DNA of 64,000 nt from NCBI GenBank assembly GCA_028751875.1, contig CM054144.1, forward strand, positions 26,926,566-26,990,565, in the 5' to 3' direction. How positions within the stretch are numbered: the first letter of the stretch is position 1; each line of letters begins with the position of its first letter. Positions 44,801 to 54,443 of this stretch are shown one piece after another. The stretch comes from Rapana venosa. Taxonomy: Eukaryota; Mollusca; Gastropoda; Neogastropoda; Muricidae. A model generated the notes under the pieces. The model was not told the origin of the DNA. It did not search any database and was given only the letters and a program-made list of their open reading frames with translations. The translations under genes were made by a program, and so were the position numbers.

Positions 44801-47800
44801 GCTGGACTCCAGTGCCCAGAAAGACTTCAAAGGTAAGGCCTCTGTTCAGGTAAATGATTATCTCACTGTAGCCATTGTCAGTAGCAGAAACAAAGCTAAG
44901 AAACTGAAGTAAAAATCTTTTTTTTATTCCTCAGCTAGAGCTCCAAGATTCACCAATGGTGAGATTTAGCTTATGCGACTGTTTTTGCCCATCATGAAGG
45001 TAGCTGCTTTCCCACTTTGGGAATGTATGCTAGGTATGTTTGTGTTTTTTTGAACTTGGAATATTGACATGCATTATGAGATCTTTAACATGTATATTTG
45101 ATCTTCTACATGTGTATTTACACCAAGAGAATTTATACACTGGCAGGTCTGCACTTGAAGTTGATCTAGGAAAACATCAGAATTTCCACCCTTAATTGGT
45201 GAACCAGACACTGTTGACATTTGAACCCATGACTTCATGGACCCATGGGATTGAAGTGGAATGGTCTTGAGCACTCGGCTGTAGCATCTGTCTAAACAGT
45301 TTGAATTTGCTCTTTTGTGTTTACGCAACGAAGCATGGTTTGTGAAAGAACTGAACTTGGAGATGAAGGTGTAAAGCATTGTTTTAATTATAGATGTGCT
45401 TTATGTCTTTTTCAGTCGTGGTGCTGACAGAAGTGGATCGGTTGTCACGGGATGCGCAGCACGCGTTGCGTCGTACGATGGAAAAGTACATGTCGACATG
45501 TCGTCTCATTCTGGTCTGCAATTCCACCAGCAAAGTGATCCCAGCCATCCGCAGTCGTTGTCTTGGTGTGAGAGTGGCCGCCCCTTCTGAAGAGGAGGTA
45601 ACCAGAGGATTGACCTTTGAATTTTGTTGTGGTTTTTAAATTTTTATTTATAAATCTCATCAAGAGAATGTACATGTATAGGCACACTTTGTGTACACAA
45701 CCTTTTACAAATGTAGTCTTTTGTTTCATACTTACATGTAAGTGCTTCTACATGTATTTTACAAACATACGTTGAAGGGAATTCTGTATGTGTATATAGT
45801 AATATAGCTAGACTGCAGCTAGAGGATGGGTTCAGATCTGACTTTGTCAGAGAAGGATAGATCTTTAAAGCTGGGCAGAAGATTGGTGAGATGACTGATT
45901 CTTTGCTTACTTTGAAGTGAAAAATGTCCTTGGTTTGAGGATGCAAGTCCTCAAGTGAATAATGTACAATGTTTTTGCTTGGAAATTTTCTCTGTCCTGT
46001 CAATTTACTTGCTTTTACTTCTCTTTTTTGTGTGTGTGTTTCATCTCTTCTTTTAGCGTTTGTGTTTTACAGATTTGCAGTCTTTAGGGAAATTAAGTAC
46101 TGTTTATTTCTTTATTTGTATTGCTCTTAGGATAATGTATGGTTAGTTTTCTCAGCAAAAGGGGGTAATTGTGGAGCTGGTAAATGCAAACTAGGAGAAG
46201 ATTGTTTTGTGTATGTTCAGTTGATTCCATTTTTCATGTTCAGAATGTGCAGATTTGGATCCTGTGCTTTATGTTCAGATTGTACAATCCTGTGTTGTAT
46301 GTTCAGATTGTGCAGATTCTGATCCTGTGCTGTGTTCAGATCATGCAGATCCTGATTCTGTGCTGTGTGATCAGATTGTGCAGATCCTGTGTGTGTTCAG
46401 ATTGTGCAGATGCTGATCCTGTGCTGTGTGTTCAGATTTTGCAGATGCTGATCCCGTGCTGTGGTGCAGATTCGATCCTGTGCTGTTGTGCAATTGTGCA
46501 GATCCTTCTGTGTATCAGATTGTGCGATCTGATCCGTGTTGTGTTAGATTGTGAGATCTGATCTGTGCTGTGTGTACAGATTGTGCAGATTTGATCCTGT
46601 GCTGTGGTAAGATTGCAGATCTGACTGCTGGCTGTGTTTCAGATTTGCAAGATGCTGACCTGTGCTGCTGTTAGATGTCAATGTGATCCTGTCTGTGTGT
46701 TCAGATTGTCGATGCTGATCCTGTGCTGTGTGTTCAGATTGTGCAGATGCTGATCCTGTGCGTGTGTTCAGATTGTGAGATGCTGATCCTGTACGTGTGT
46801 CAGATGTGCAGATGCTGCAGACGTTGTAAGGAGGTCTGAACCTGCCTGCTGACCTGGCCAGACGGATTGCTGACAAGAGCCAGGGCAACCTGCGCCGAGC
46901 CATCCTCATGTGTGAGGCCTGCAAAGTCCAGCAGTGAGTCAGTCTCCTTTGTCTGTTGGTTCCAGTTTCTGGTTCCGATACTGTCTTACATACTTGGTGG
47001 GAAGATATGCTAGGGTATTGTTAGGAGAGGGATGGAATATGAGGTGACTTAGATGAAATTTATCTAAAGGATTCACTGTGAATTTTTGTTCTGCTATATC
47101 TTTTGTTTCATTTTATCAACAGAACAGGTTTCATCAGAATGGGGGAAAAAAATATCTGAGGTTTTCTTTCACAAATCTTTTTTTTTTGATAAGCTGCGTC
47201 AAAAGTGGAAAAAAAAAAGGCAACACGTTTTAGCATTTCATATGTAAGCTGCTTTACAGAAGAAGTTGCTAAGCATTCAAATCCCAAACCCTCCCCCCTC
47301 CCCCCCCCCCAACATTTTAATGGGATGTCACAGAAAATTTTAAGAAAATTCAATTGGTTTCTGATCATTACACCATTTACTTTTAATGGCAGGCTTTTCA
47401 GGTTAGCATGTTGAGCCATAATGTAAGTGCTGGATTCGACTACAATTTGGCAAAGTAGATGATTTTATCTTTTTGCCAGTCATGCAGTGAACGGTTGTTG
47501 TTTCTCTAGGTGAACCCAGCCATTGTCACAACCTTCTTGCCTGTCCATACTGTGTGTGTGTGTGTCTCAGGTATCCCTTCAGTGCCGACCAGGAGGTGTC
47601 TGAACCAGACTGGGAGGTGTTTCTGCGTGACACAGCCACCATGATTGTTCAAGAACAGTCTCCTCACAGGTAAGTGCGGGCTGTGACATGTCTGGTTATG
47701 CTTTCAAAACCTCATCTTTGTTAATGTGTCACTTGTAGGGTAATGGCGCTGGAAATTTTAGTTGAAATTAAAGGGGATGTGAATGCGTAAGTTTTGGAGT

Positions 47801-50783
47801 TGACTACATGGTGAAGGCCTTCATGGTCTGTGGGTAGTAAGCAACTTGGGGACTGGGTTTAGTGATGGCAGTGATCAGAGATGACTCGGGCAAAAACATG
47901 TCAGTCAGACTGCAGTCACATGAACAATGAAGATTGGAACAGAAGAAAAATCTAATCCTACTTTAAGAAAAAAAAAAATTATGGGGACCCCTAACATCCT
48001 GGAAGATTTCTCAGAAGCATAGTCAAGTCCCTGGATCCCTGTCATTCTAACACTACTAAAAACAATTTTACATAACAGCCAGATCTTTATTGTGTTTTGA
48101 GTTTGGGGGATAGGCGGGATAGCTTGTGATTAGAGCACTGAGCGCACATTCTGATGGCATGGATTTGAGCAATGAAGATTGGAACAGAAGATAAATCTAA
48201 TCTTTTTTTTTTTTAATGAATAAGGGGGACCCTTAATATCCAGGAGGGTTTCTTCAAAAGCTTATTCAAGTCCTTGGATCCCTGTCATTCCAACTCTGCT
48301 GAAAACACTTTTGTGTAACAGCCAGATCTTCATTGTGTTTTGATCATAAGTTTGGGGGATAGGCAGGAAAGCCTTGTGATTAATGTATGGAATTTATAAT
48401 GTATGGAATTTATATAGCGCTGAATCTTGTAAAGCAACAAGTCAAAGCGCTCAGATTACTTTTTTTTTGGTTATATCGAGGATAATGGAATAAACATGAA
48501 CTCCCAGGTTTAGAGCATTGGGCGCGATTGATTAGAGCATTGGGCGCGCAATCTGACAGCATGGATTTGAGCTACCATGGAGACACTATTTGAGGGTTTT
48601 TTTTTCCCTTCAGTTAATGTCATTGCCAACTCCACTCCCCATGAAGTCCTTAGGATGAGACCATAAACTGAGATCCAGTGTATGAACACAGGCAGAATAT
48701 CTTGCATACAGGTTAAAATCTATTCAACCTTTTGGAAGAGTGGGCAATGCGTGCTTGTAGGAATGGATGACAGAATTAAAAAAACAAACACACACTGGTG
48801 TTGTGCTTCAACATCCCTGAAGTAAAAATGCAGCTACCTTAATGGTGGGAAAATGGTGGCATACACACCAAAAAACCATGGGTGAACCTTGGGTCTCTAG
48901 CCAAGGAACCCCCCAAAATTGATCACAAGTTAAAAAAACAACAAATGAAGTCATAGGTGAATTCAGTAAAAGCATGAGACGTGCAACCTGTTTGTGTGTG
49001 TGTTGTTTTTTGATTAGCTTTTTTGTTTAGTTGGTTTTCTTTGCCTTTGTCGGGTTTTGTTGGCAGAATTTGATTTTTGACATTCGAAATAGGGCATATA
49101 ATTTTTGGGGGGGTGTTAATTTTGTACCGTGTTATCATTTTTTGACTGTCCTATATCCAAGCGCTCTTGTGATTTTGAAGTAGACTTTTGTGCATTGTGA
49201 AGAAGGGGTTGTATGACAGACAGACAGTATGAATGGGTGTGAAATCACTTTTTTTTTCTTTTCTGATCCTCAGGTTGCTGGAAACAAGAGGACGGCTGTA
49301 CGAGCTGTTGAGTCACTGCATCCCTGCCGATGTCATCATGAGGGTGAGAAAGGCTTAAGCAGTGCTCTGTGAGAAGAGCTTGTGTAGTCGATGGGAGAGC
49401 TGTGGTTGTGATAGCTGTTCTGAAATTACCTTTTTACTTCGTTGCAGCTATGTGCACTCTAATGCATTTTCATGATTTCAAGGAAATCAGGGGTTTAAAA
49501 AATTTTTTTTAAGTTTGAGCCTGCACAGAATGTTCTATCCATAAAGTCTTTGTTGTTTTTAAGAAAATCAAGATATAATTGCAGTGTTCATTAAATAGTA
49601 ACTGTTTCCTTTGCTGTGTTGTTAATAATAAATTTGAGCATACTCCAGTAAGCGGTGATAAAATGTTTAAGATACCGAGCATGTCAGTGTTTTCTTTTCA
49701 ATTCAGTGAGCTGCTCTTGTACTTGTATGTAGATCCTAAATTCATCTGTTTTCTTTTTACTGCATTAAAATTTAAACGCTTGCGTGCTGTAATGAATAAA
49801 ATCATGCTCTGGTGATTTTGATTATAATTTTTGCGTGTACTGTATATAAATTTTGTTATTGTGAGTTGGAATTTTTGGTATGGAGTGGGACATGGATTTA
49901 TTATGTGCCTTGTGTATGGTACTGTAAGAAATGTTAAAGGGTTTGAGAGAAGTATGAGTATTATCCCATTATTCATTATCCACATTTAGTTCAATATAAA
50001 GGCTGTTTTAGTGTCAAAGGGATAATGGCAAACCCTTCTTTCTGTGCAGGGAAAGGGAGGTAATCTGTAAACATTTTTTAGGGTGTGGAAAAATAATGGT
50101 ACAGTCCTATGCATATGCTCAGACTGGTGAGACTACAGCATTTAGAATGCAAGTATTTGTTTTTTCTAGGTGAGCATGGACCTTCCAAGATTTCAGGAAT
50201 TTCTTTCCAGAGAAGTTTGAAAACTAGAATGGTTCAGCCCTTTTGCAATCTCATGACCAGTCTGTGATGAGACTATAAACGAGGCCTGTTTAGAATGCAT
50301 CAGGAACACTTGCGCACAACTTAAATCTGTTCCGCTTGTAAAAGAGTAGCATGTGTGCCGGTGGGAACGGATGACAAAATTTACAAAACCGCATACACAC
50401 GGGGACTGGATGTAAAAAAAAAGTATGTAAGTGCTTATTCCATTATCTTCGATATAAAAGAATAAATAAACATAAAAGAATAAATAAATAAATAAATAAA
50501 TGCTACATAAGTGCTGGATCCTAACGGTAGACTTGATGACGCATGCTTTCATCCTTGATTTTTCCACTGACAAAGCTGACGGGGTGTGTGTCCAGGGGCT
50601 GCTGCAAGAGCTGATGGAGAACTGTGACGGGGAGCTGAAGACGAGGTGGTGCAGAGTGCCGCCCATTTTGAACATCGCCTGCAGAACGGCCAGAAAGCCA
50701 TCTACCACATGGAGGCGTTTGTGGCTCGCTTCATGGCCATCTACAAACGCTTTCTGGAGGAGGGCATTGCCGATCTGTTCTGA
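41801..50783 (+). CDS. RFC3: Replication factor C subunit 3 (clamp loader)
   Basis: RFC3 is an AAA+ subunit of the five-part replication factor C complex, which loads PCNA onto primer-template DNA in the nucleus. Coding exons: 41,801-41,887; 43,535-43,740; 44,735-44,832; 45,416-45,597; 46,804-46,933; 47,571-47,669; 49,274-49,343; 50,596-50,783. All introns are GT-AG and exon phases join correctly except at the indels noted. The protein starts [10 protein letters not shown]. Walker [10 protein letters not shown], is at residues 42-50. The degenerate Walker B LTEVD is near 134-138, sensor 1 CNSTS near 165-169 and the RFC box SRC at 177-179. The C-terminal collar domain ends [10 protein letters not shown]. 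Total coding length is 1,060 nt. Adding back 8 apparently missing bases gives 355 residues, close to the 356 of the human protein as I recall it. Exon 5 has an in-frame TAA and a missing base at its start. Exon 8 lacks one base. Intact introns argue against a processed pseudogene. Confidence 0.95.
41962..42175 (-). mobile_element. SINE-A in RFC3 intron 1
   Basis: Plus-strand landmarks are atatcgaggataatggaat, gttttgtaaattttgtcatc, cggcacacaatagcctactc, gcaagatgttctgcatgcgt and tagtctcatccgaagt. Head missing. Confidence 0.82.
42780..42955. repeat. (TG)n-rich tract in RFC3 intron 1
   Basis: TG runs broken by regular tcac/tcatt interruptions, giving a loose higher-order repeat. Confidence 0.85.
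42964..43031 (+). other. Possible orphan exon inside RFC3 intron 1
   Basis: A 68-bp segment has an acceptor-like tag (or a later ctcag) before it and gtaagt after it. One frame reads [20 protein letters not shown]. The NPxYY pattern recalls cytoplasmic tails of receptor-type proteins, but I cannot name the family. It cannot be an in-frame RFC3 cassette exon at this length. It may be an exon scrap copied from another gene or a nested gene. Confidence 0.2.
43535..43740 (+). CDS. RFC3: RFC3 coding exon 2 (Walker A)
   Basis: Starts [16 protein letters not shown] in phase 0 after tctcag and ends with AG of a split Ser codon before gtaaga. It carries the nucleotide-binding loop. Confidence 0.96.
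44735..44832 (+). CDS. RFC3: RFC3 coding exon 3
   Basis: 98 bp between tctttcag and gtaagg. It encodes (S)[19 protein letters not shown] and ends with the first base of a Val codon. Confidence 0.95.
44925..45300 (-). mobile_element. Family D SINE in RFC3 intron 3
   Basis: Plus-strand landmarks are cagctagagctccaagatt, caccaatggtgagattta, cccatcatgaaggtagctgc, actggcaggtctgcacttga, tttgaacccatgacttcatg and gagcactcggctgtagcat. The last gives an A-box-like head on the minus strand. Confidence 0.7.
45416..45597 (+). CDS. RFC3: RFC3 coding exon 4 (Walker B, sensor 1, SRC)
   Basis: 182 bp from tttttcag to gtaacc. It contains [29 protein letters not shown] and RSRC. No frame damage. Confidence 0.96.
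46236..46803. repeat. Minisatellite in RFC3 intron 4, copied from the exon-5 acceptor
   Basis: About 17 units of 30 to 36 bp. A typical unit is gtgtgttcagattgtgcaga followed by tgctgatcctgtgct. It includes ttcag plus attgtgcagatgctg, which is the acceptor and first codons of exon 5 (Ile-Val-Gln-Met-Leu). The array runs straight into the real exon. From about 46,440 onward units carry many single-base losses, as if sequence quality drops. Confidence 0.9.
46804..46933 (+). CDS. RFC3: RFC3 coding exon 5, damaged at its 5' side
   Basis: The frame of the exon encodes VQMLQT at the start and [19 protein letters not shown] then [11 protein letters not shown] at the end, as expected. Between them the sequence acgttgtaaggaggt gives Thr-Leu-stop-Gly-Gly where the family has about two more residues (Val-Cys-Lys-Lys-Glu type), so about 6 bases look missing. 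The first codon also lacks a base compared with the repeat units (at instead of att). The donor gtgagt is good. Confidence 0.85.
47571..47669 (+). CDS. RFC3: RFC3 coding exon 6
   Basis: 99 bp from tgtgtctcag to gtaagt. It encodes [20 protein letters not shown] and ends in AG of a split Arg codon. Confidence 0.95.
47930..48385. repeat. Tandem duplication, about 245-bp unit, in RFC3 intron 6
   Basis: Two blocks start caatgaagattggaacagaa (about 47,928 and 48,171) and share ggatccctgtcatt, aacagccagatctt, cattgtgttttga and gtttgggggataggc. Both include a piece of SINE-like head (tagcttgtgattagagca). Confidence 0.8.
48386..48790. mobile_element. Mosaic of SINE-A pieces in RFC3 intron 6
   Basis: 48,390-48,500 is a minus-strand long tail (atgtatggaatttatatagc, caaagcgctcagatt, atatcgaggataatggaat). 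48,530-48,785 is a plus-strand SINE-A with a head 1-like start (tgattagagcattgggcg, cgcaatctgacagc) and body (agtccttaggatgagacca, gaatggatgacagaatt). A short duplication, attagagcattgggcgcg, occurs at 48,510 and 48,531. Confidence 0.65.
48800..48915 (+). repeat. Repeat family D fragment in RFC3 intron 6
   Basis: Landmarks are tgtgcttcaacatccctgaa, gcagctaccttaatggtggg, gcatacacaccaaaa, gggtgaaccttgggtc and tctagccaagga. Confidence 0.65.
49274..49343 (+). CDS. RFC3: RFC3 coding exon 7
   Basis: 70 bp from gatcctcag to gtgaga. It encodes [20 protein letters not shown] and ends in phase 0. Confidence 0.95.
50240..50505 (+). mobile_element. SINE-A in RFC3 intron 7
   Basis: Landmarks are gatgagactataaacgagg, cacttgcgcacaactt, gtgccggtgggaacggatga, caaaaccgcatacacac and tccattatcttcgatat, then (AATA)n. 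It ends about 90 bp before the last RFC3 exon. Confidence 0.82.
50596..50783 (+). CDS. RFC3: RFC3 coding exon 8 with a one-base deletion
   Basis: Starts [15 protein letters not shown] after tgtccag. A single base is missing in aagacgaggtgg (about 50,638-50,649). After the shift the frame reads [17 protein letters not shown] and continues to [10 protein letters not shown] and TGA at 50,781-50,783. Both sides match the family, so the exon is genuine and the shift is local. Confidence 0.9.
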
Positions 50784-50789
50784 TCGGAA

Positions 50790-50795
50790 AATAAA
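50790..50795 (+). terminator. RFC3: RFC3 poly(A) signal candidate
   Basis: AATAAA begins 6 bases after the stop codon. A GT-rich stretch (ctgttgttgtttttgtg) follows at about 50,805-50,822, so a very short 3' UTR is likely. Confidence 0.6.
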
Positions 50796-50829
50796 AGTGA
50801 CACTCCTGTTGTTGTTTTTGTGTATAAAG

Positions 50830-51380
50830 CTGTAAGAGAAAACAGCAAGTCTCCGGTTCTTTCTGGACTGTGTGCATTTGCTGTGAGGCATTTTTCTGTC
50901 AATTCAGCACTCCTAGGATGATACAGGGGGAAAGGAATTTTTGTTGTAAGTTGTAAAATAGATAATTGCTTTCAGGAGTAGTAGATGGATGGGAAAAAAA
51001 TTATCTTAGACTGAAAATTGATGATTGCATTTGGGAGTAGTAGATGGCTGATAAAGAAAATTTCTCTGTCTTCACATGAGCAGTGTAAGTCAGTTGATCT
51101 GTATGTTTCCTGAAGTGATGGTTTGTCTGCTCTGCCTTTCATTGAATCGCTGATCTAGAGGCATTAGACTGATGGATTGTAAGTGTGAACACACTGAAAG
51201 CCAGCGTCAAGTTTTTAAAAATGTTATTGTTGTTAAAGGTTTTTGTGTTTGTTGCTGTTTTTTTGGTCAATCCTCTTATCCTATTTTCTTTTTCTCCCAA
51301 ATCCATATTTTCTTTATTTTTAATTTATTGTTGTGCAGTTGTTAAATTGTAGTGTCTCCATTTTCAGGGGAAAAAAATCT
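50830..51380. other. Downstream flank of RFC3, no gene seen
   Basis: A short duplication, gagtagtagatggatg / gagtagtagatggctg, occurs near 50,976 and 51,034. Nothing else is recognised. Confidence 0.45.
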
Positions 51381-51381
51381 A

Positions 51382-51425
51382 TCTATCTATCTATCTGTCT
51401 GTCTGTCTGTCTGTCTGTCAATCAA

Positions 51426-51460
<35 letters not shown>

Positions 51461-51490
51461 TACACACACACACACACACATACATACACC
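51382..51490. repeat. (TATC)n, (TGTC)n, (TA)n, (AC)n compound microsatellite
   Basis: Four adjoining simple repeats in about 110 bases. Confidence 0.95.
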
Positions 51491-53045
51491 GGAACTGAGA
51501 ATAAGTGAATTGATATTAGAAAGAAAAACTCACTTCAAAATGAGATATCTGAGCCGTCAATAAGTTTAACAGAATTAAGAAATGTGAAAAAGGGTGGATT
51601 CAAGATCAGAAATAATGTACCAGTGAGGGAACAGAGCATCGTTGAGTATAAGGTAACCAGAGTTTATCTTTGCCTAATGTAAGGGAAATGTTATCTGATT
51701 GTGGAATTTATCTTATGTCTCCAATTGATTAATATGCTCCCCTCATATTTTTGGAAGTGTTGAGTTGGAACAGTCTAAAAGTATACAACTGGCATGACCC
51801 AAACTTCTGTTCAACGATATTTTTTCATGAAAAGAATCTAATTTTGTCAAGTTTTCATATGCAAGGTAAGTGTGATTGTATGATATACATCAAAAAGTGG
51901 AATAAATGCAAATGACATTTATTTTTGCATTGGCTGTTTTGTCATGATGGTATAAAAAAACCCCAAAAAGAAGGTGGGTGGGGTGGGGGAAAGGCTTCCC
52001 TTTTTTTTGCATTTAAAAAAAACCCAGTTGTCTGCATTTTTTTCTGTCTGTACTTTTCTAATGCCTTTTAAGATGATAAGATAGGGCAAAGGCCTCAGTG
52101 GTTGACTGGGGCTATAAGCATCCTGAATTTAGACAATGAAAGTTTAAAAAAATATTGCCAGGGTGGGGGGCACTCAGTTTTGGAGAGTCATTTCCCATTC
52201 CAAACATGCCTGGCAGAACTGGACAAGAACGTGACCTGTTTCAAAGCTAAAAAGTGTTCCTTTTGGGCTTGAAAAATTTATAAATGAAATTGTAACCCAT
52301 TTATTTCAAGCCATTCTTCTCCTGCTACTCAGAAAACTCAGAGTTCTAACAATGCCTTTGTTGGGGACATAGTAAAAGTTTGAAGGTCTTTTCAGACTTC
52401 ATTTTCTTGGCAGGTCTGGGTTATTAATAGAATACTAACCAAAGTTTTTGAGCAAGGGAAGAAACTCCTTCAGTTTCCTTTTGTTCCGAAAGAAGAAACA
52501 TTACTCAGAAAATGTGGTAACCAATTTCCTGAACGGTTGATTTCTGTAATTGAAGAGACATTTTCATGTAATCTCATGCTGTCAAGTAGTACTAGCCTCT
52601 ACTTTCCTTTTGTGAATCTGTGGGCAAGCCGTCATGGTTGAATGAAACTGAAGCATTACTGGAATTTCTTTGATCGCCCTTTAGTTTGTTGGGGGACCAC
52701 ACTGAAGAGCACTATGTTTTTGTCGGTTGTGTGCTAGGGCCTGGGTCTCTGCAAATGGTTTCTGTGAATATTCTGCAATGTTGTCTGTCCACACGTGAAC
52801 CCTAAGTTTAACCTGGCACCTTCACAAGATGTGGAGAAAGAACCCTTGGTTCCTTTGACCCGTAGTATTCCTAATGAGGGTTGGGAGTCACTACTTGTTG
52901 GGGCGGGAGTGATGAGAAAGGATAGGAAGAAGATAGAAGAGAAAAGAAATAAAGGAAAGAATAAATGAAGCGGAAGGTGACTGAAGTAGAGCAGACTGTG
53001 ATGAACCTGGCACTGCAGTGTTGGTCATCGCTTTAAAAACATTTT
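51491..53045. other. Intergenic DNA, no gene seen
   Basis: No splice-bounded open frame or repeat family was recognised. An A/G-rich stretch lies at 52,920-52,975. Confidence 0.45.
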
Positions 53046-53049
53046 AAAA

Positions 53050-53225
53050 TTTTATTTTATTCTTTTGTTTTGAGGATTGTGGAATAAGCACTCGTGTACT
53101 TTTTTTACATCCATTCCCTGTGTGTACGCAGTTGTGTAAATTTTGTCATCGGTTCCCACTGGCATGCAATGGCCTACTCTTCCAAAAAGCAGAACAGGTT
53201 TTAACATGTGCGCAAGGGTTCTGGA
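53050..53225 (-). mobile_element. SINE-A, truncated copy
   Basis: Plus-strand landmarks are tgaggattgtggaataagca, tgtaaattttgtcatcggtt, ggcctactcttccaaaaagc and acaggttttaacatgtgcgc. Confidence 0.75.
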
Positions 53226-53394
53226 GCCTGCAAATCTATGAGAGCGACTGTCTGCAGAGATACCTTTTCTTTCTCACTGCTATGGATGATAATACCAAGT
53301 CAGACCTTCTCCCCTTCCACTAACTAGACTGTAAGTGGAGGTCTCAATGCTGGTCTTTTGAATGAGGTGGTATTCGTTTTATTCATACCACTTT

Positions 53395-53626
53395 AAGGCT
53401 AGAAATATAGTGGTCCGTACGACAGCCGTGCGCCGCGAACGGATAAGCCGCGAGGTCGGAAGGGGTGATTATATTGGTCCGCACGTCTCCCCACGTCTTT
53501 GCAAAAAAATGGCGCTGATCAGGCGGCAGAGACTTTTGTTGTGGTGGTGGTGGTGGAGAAGAAGACAGAAAAGACAGCGTTTTCGGAGATTTGGAGTGCA
53601 TCCCATAAACCGATCTAGAAAAGAGA
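53395..53626 (+). pseudogene. PIF/Harbinger-like transposase N-terminal scrap
   Basis: From ATG 53,509 the frame reads MALIRRQRLLLWWWWWRRRQ and then RFGVHPINRSRKE before running into an AC repeat. A run of Arg and Trp followed by a (W/G)-V-H-P-I-N-R motif is typical of the start of Harbinger-superfamily nuclease proteins. The upstream sequence is CG-rich (cgtacgacagccgtgcgcc, gcgaacggataagccgcg), as is common near such elements' ends. The catalytic DDE domain is absent. It may be an isolated non-autonomous remnant. Confidence 0.45.
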
Positions 53627-53770
53627 CTCACTCACACACACACACACAGACACACACACAAACTAACACACATGCGTGCGCACACGCACACATGCACAAA
53701 CACAAACACGCAAACGCACGCACACAAACACACAAAATCTACACACACGCACGCACACACATCAATACAG
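53626..53770. repeat. (AC)n-rich tract
   Basis: Interrupted AC repeats with CACG variants. Confidence 0.92.
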
Positions 53771-54080
53771 ATTTATAAACAAGATGCAAAGGTGATAACG
53801 CAGACTGGCTTGCTGTGCGCTGTCTCCTCCCTCCCCCCTCCACCCTCTCCTCCCGGCGGACATGAACGGAACGCTTCGATAGCAAGGCAGGCCCATCCTT
53901 CCAGCCTGAAGAAGTGTGGTCTGTCCGTATTTCCATTTCCGTCCGAGCGTCTAGTCGTGGCACTATGCGTTGCGATAGGAAATAAAGAGGAGGGCACGTC
54001 TTCATCCGTCTTTTATCGCGGCACACTTCTAGAAGTGTGTGCCACTATTTTTCTAGCCTTAGTCATGGCATATTTCTCTG
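53771..54080. other. CG-richer DNA of unknown nature
   Basis: It contains a short palindrome-like gcacacttctagaagtgtgtgc at 54,021-54,042. No similarity is recognised. It could be the remainder of the Harbinger-like element. Confidence 0.4.
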
Positions 54081-54082
54081 CG

Positions 54083-54279
54083 TGACATTCGGGCTGCTCT
54101 TCCCGGGGAGAGCATGTCGCCACAAGAGCAGCGCCACCCTTTTTTTTTTTCTTTTTTCCTGTCTGCAACAGTATTTGTTTCCCTATCAGAGTGGCTTTTT
54201 TCTAAGAATTTTGCCAGGGACAACTCTCTTGTTGCCGTGGGTTCTTTTACGTGCGCTAAATAATTATGTGCAACACACG

Positions 54280-54310
<31 letters not shown>

Positions 54311-54370
54311 TAGCACCCAGACCGCCACTCATGATCTAATGGATGGGGGAAAAGTTTCGGGTCAAAATGG
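54083..54370 (+). repeat. Dispersed repeat C, copy 2
   Basis: See 16,077-16,420. Landmarks are gggagagcatgtcgccacaa, ggacaactctcttgttgccg, gggttcttttacgtgcgct, acacgggacctcggtttatc and agactagcacccagaccgc. Confidence 0.65.
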
Positions 54371-54412
54371 TAAACATGAGGTCTATGCGCAATATTCGTT
54401 TAGCTCACATAA

Positions 54413-54443
<31 letters not shown>

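Noticed and set aside
41801..50783. RFC3 as a processed pseudogene
   Set aside because: Seven introns with canonical ends and correct phases are present. Damage is confined to small indels.
53739..54085. Open frames in the CG-richer block
   Set aside because: No motif, start context or splice support. They run into AC repeats.
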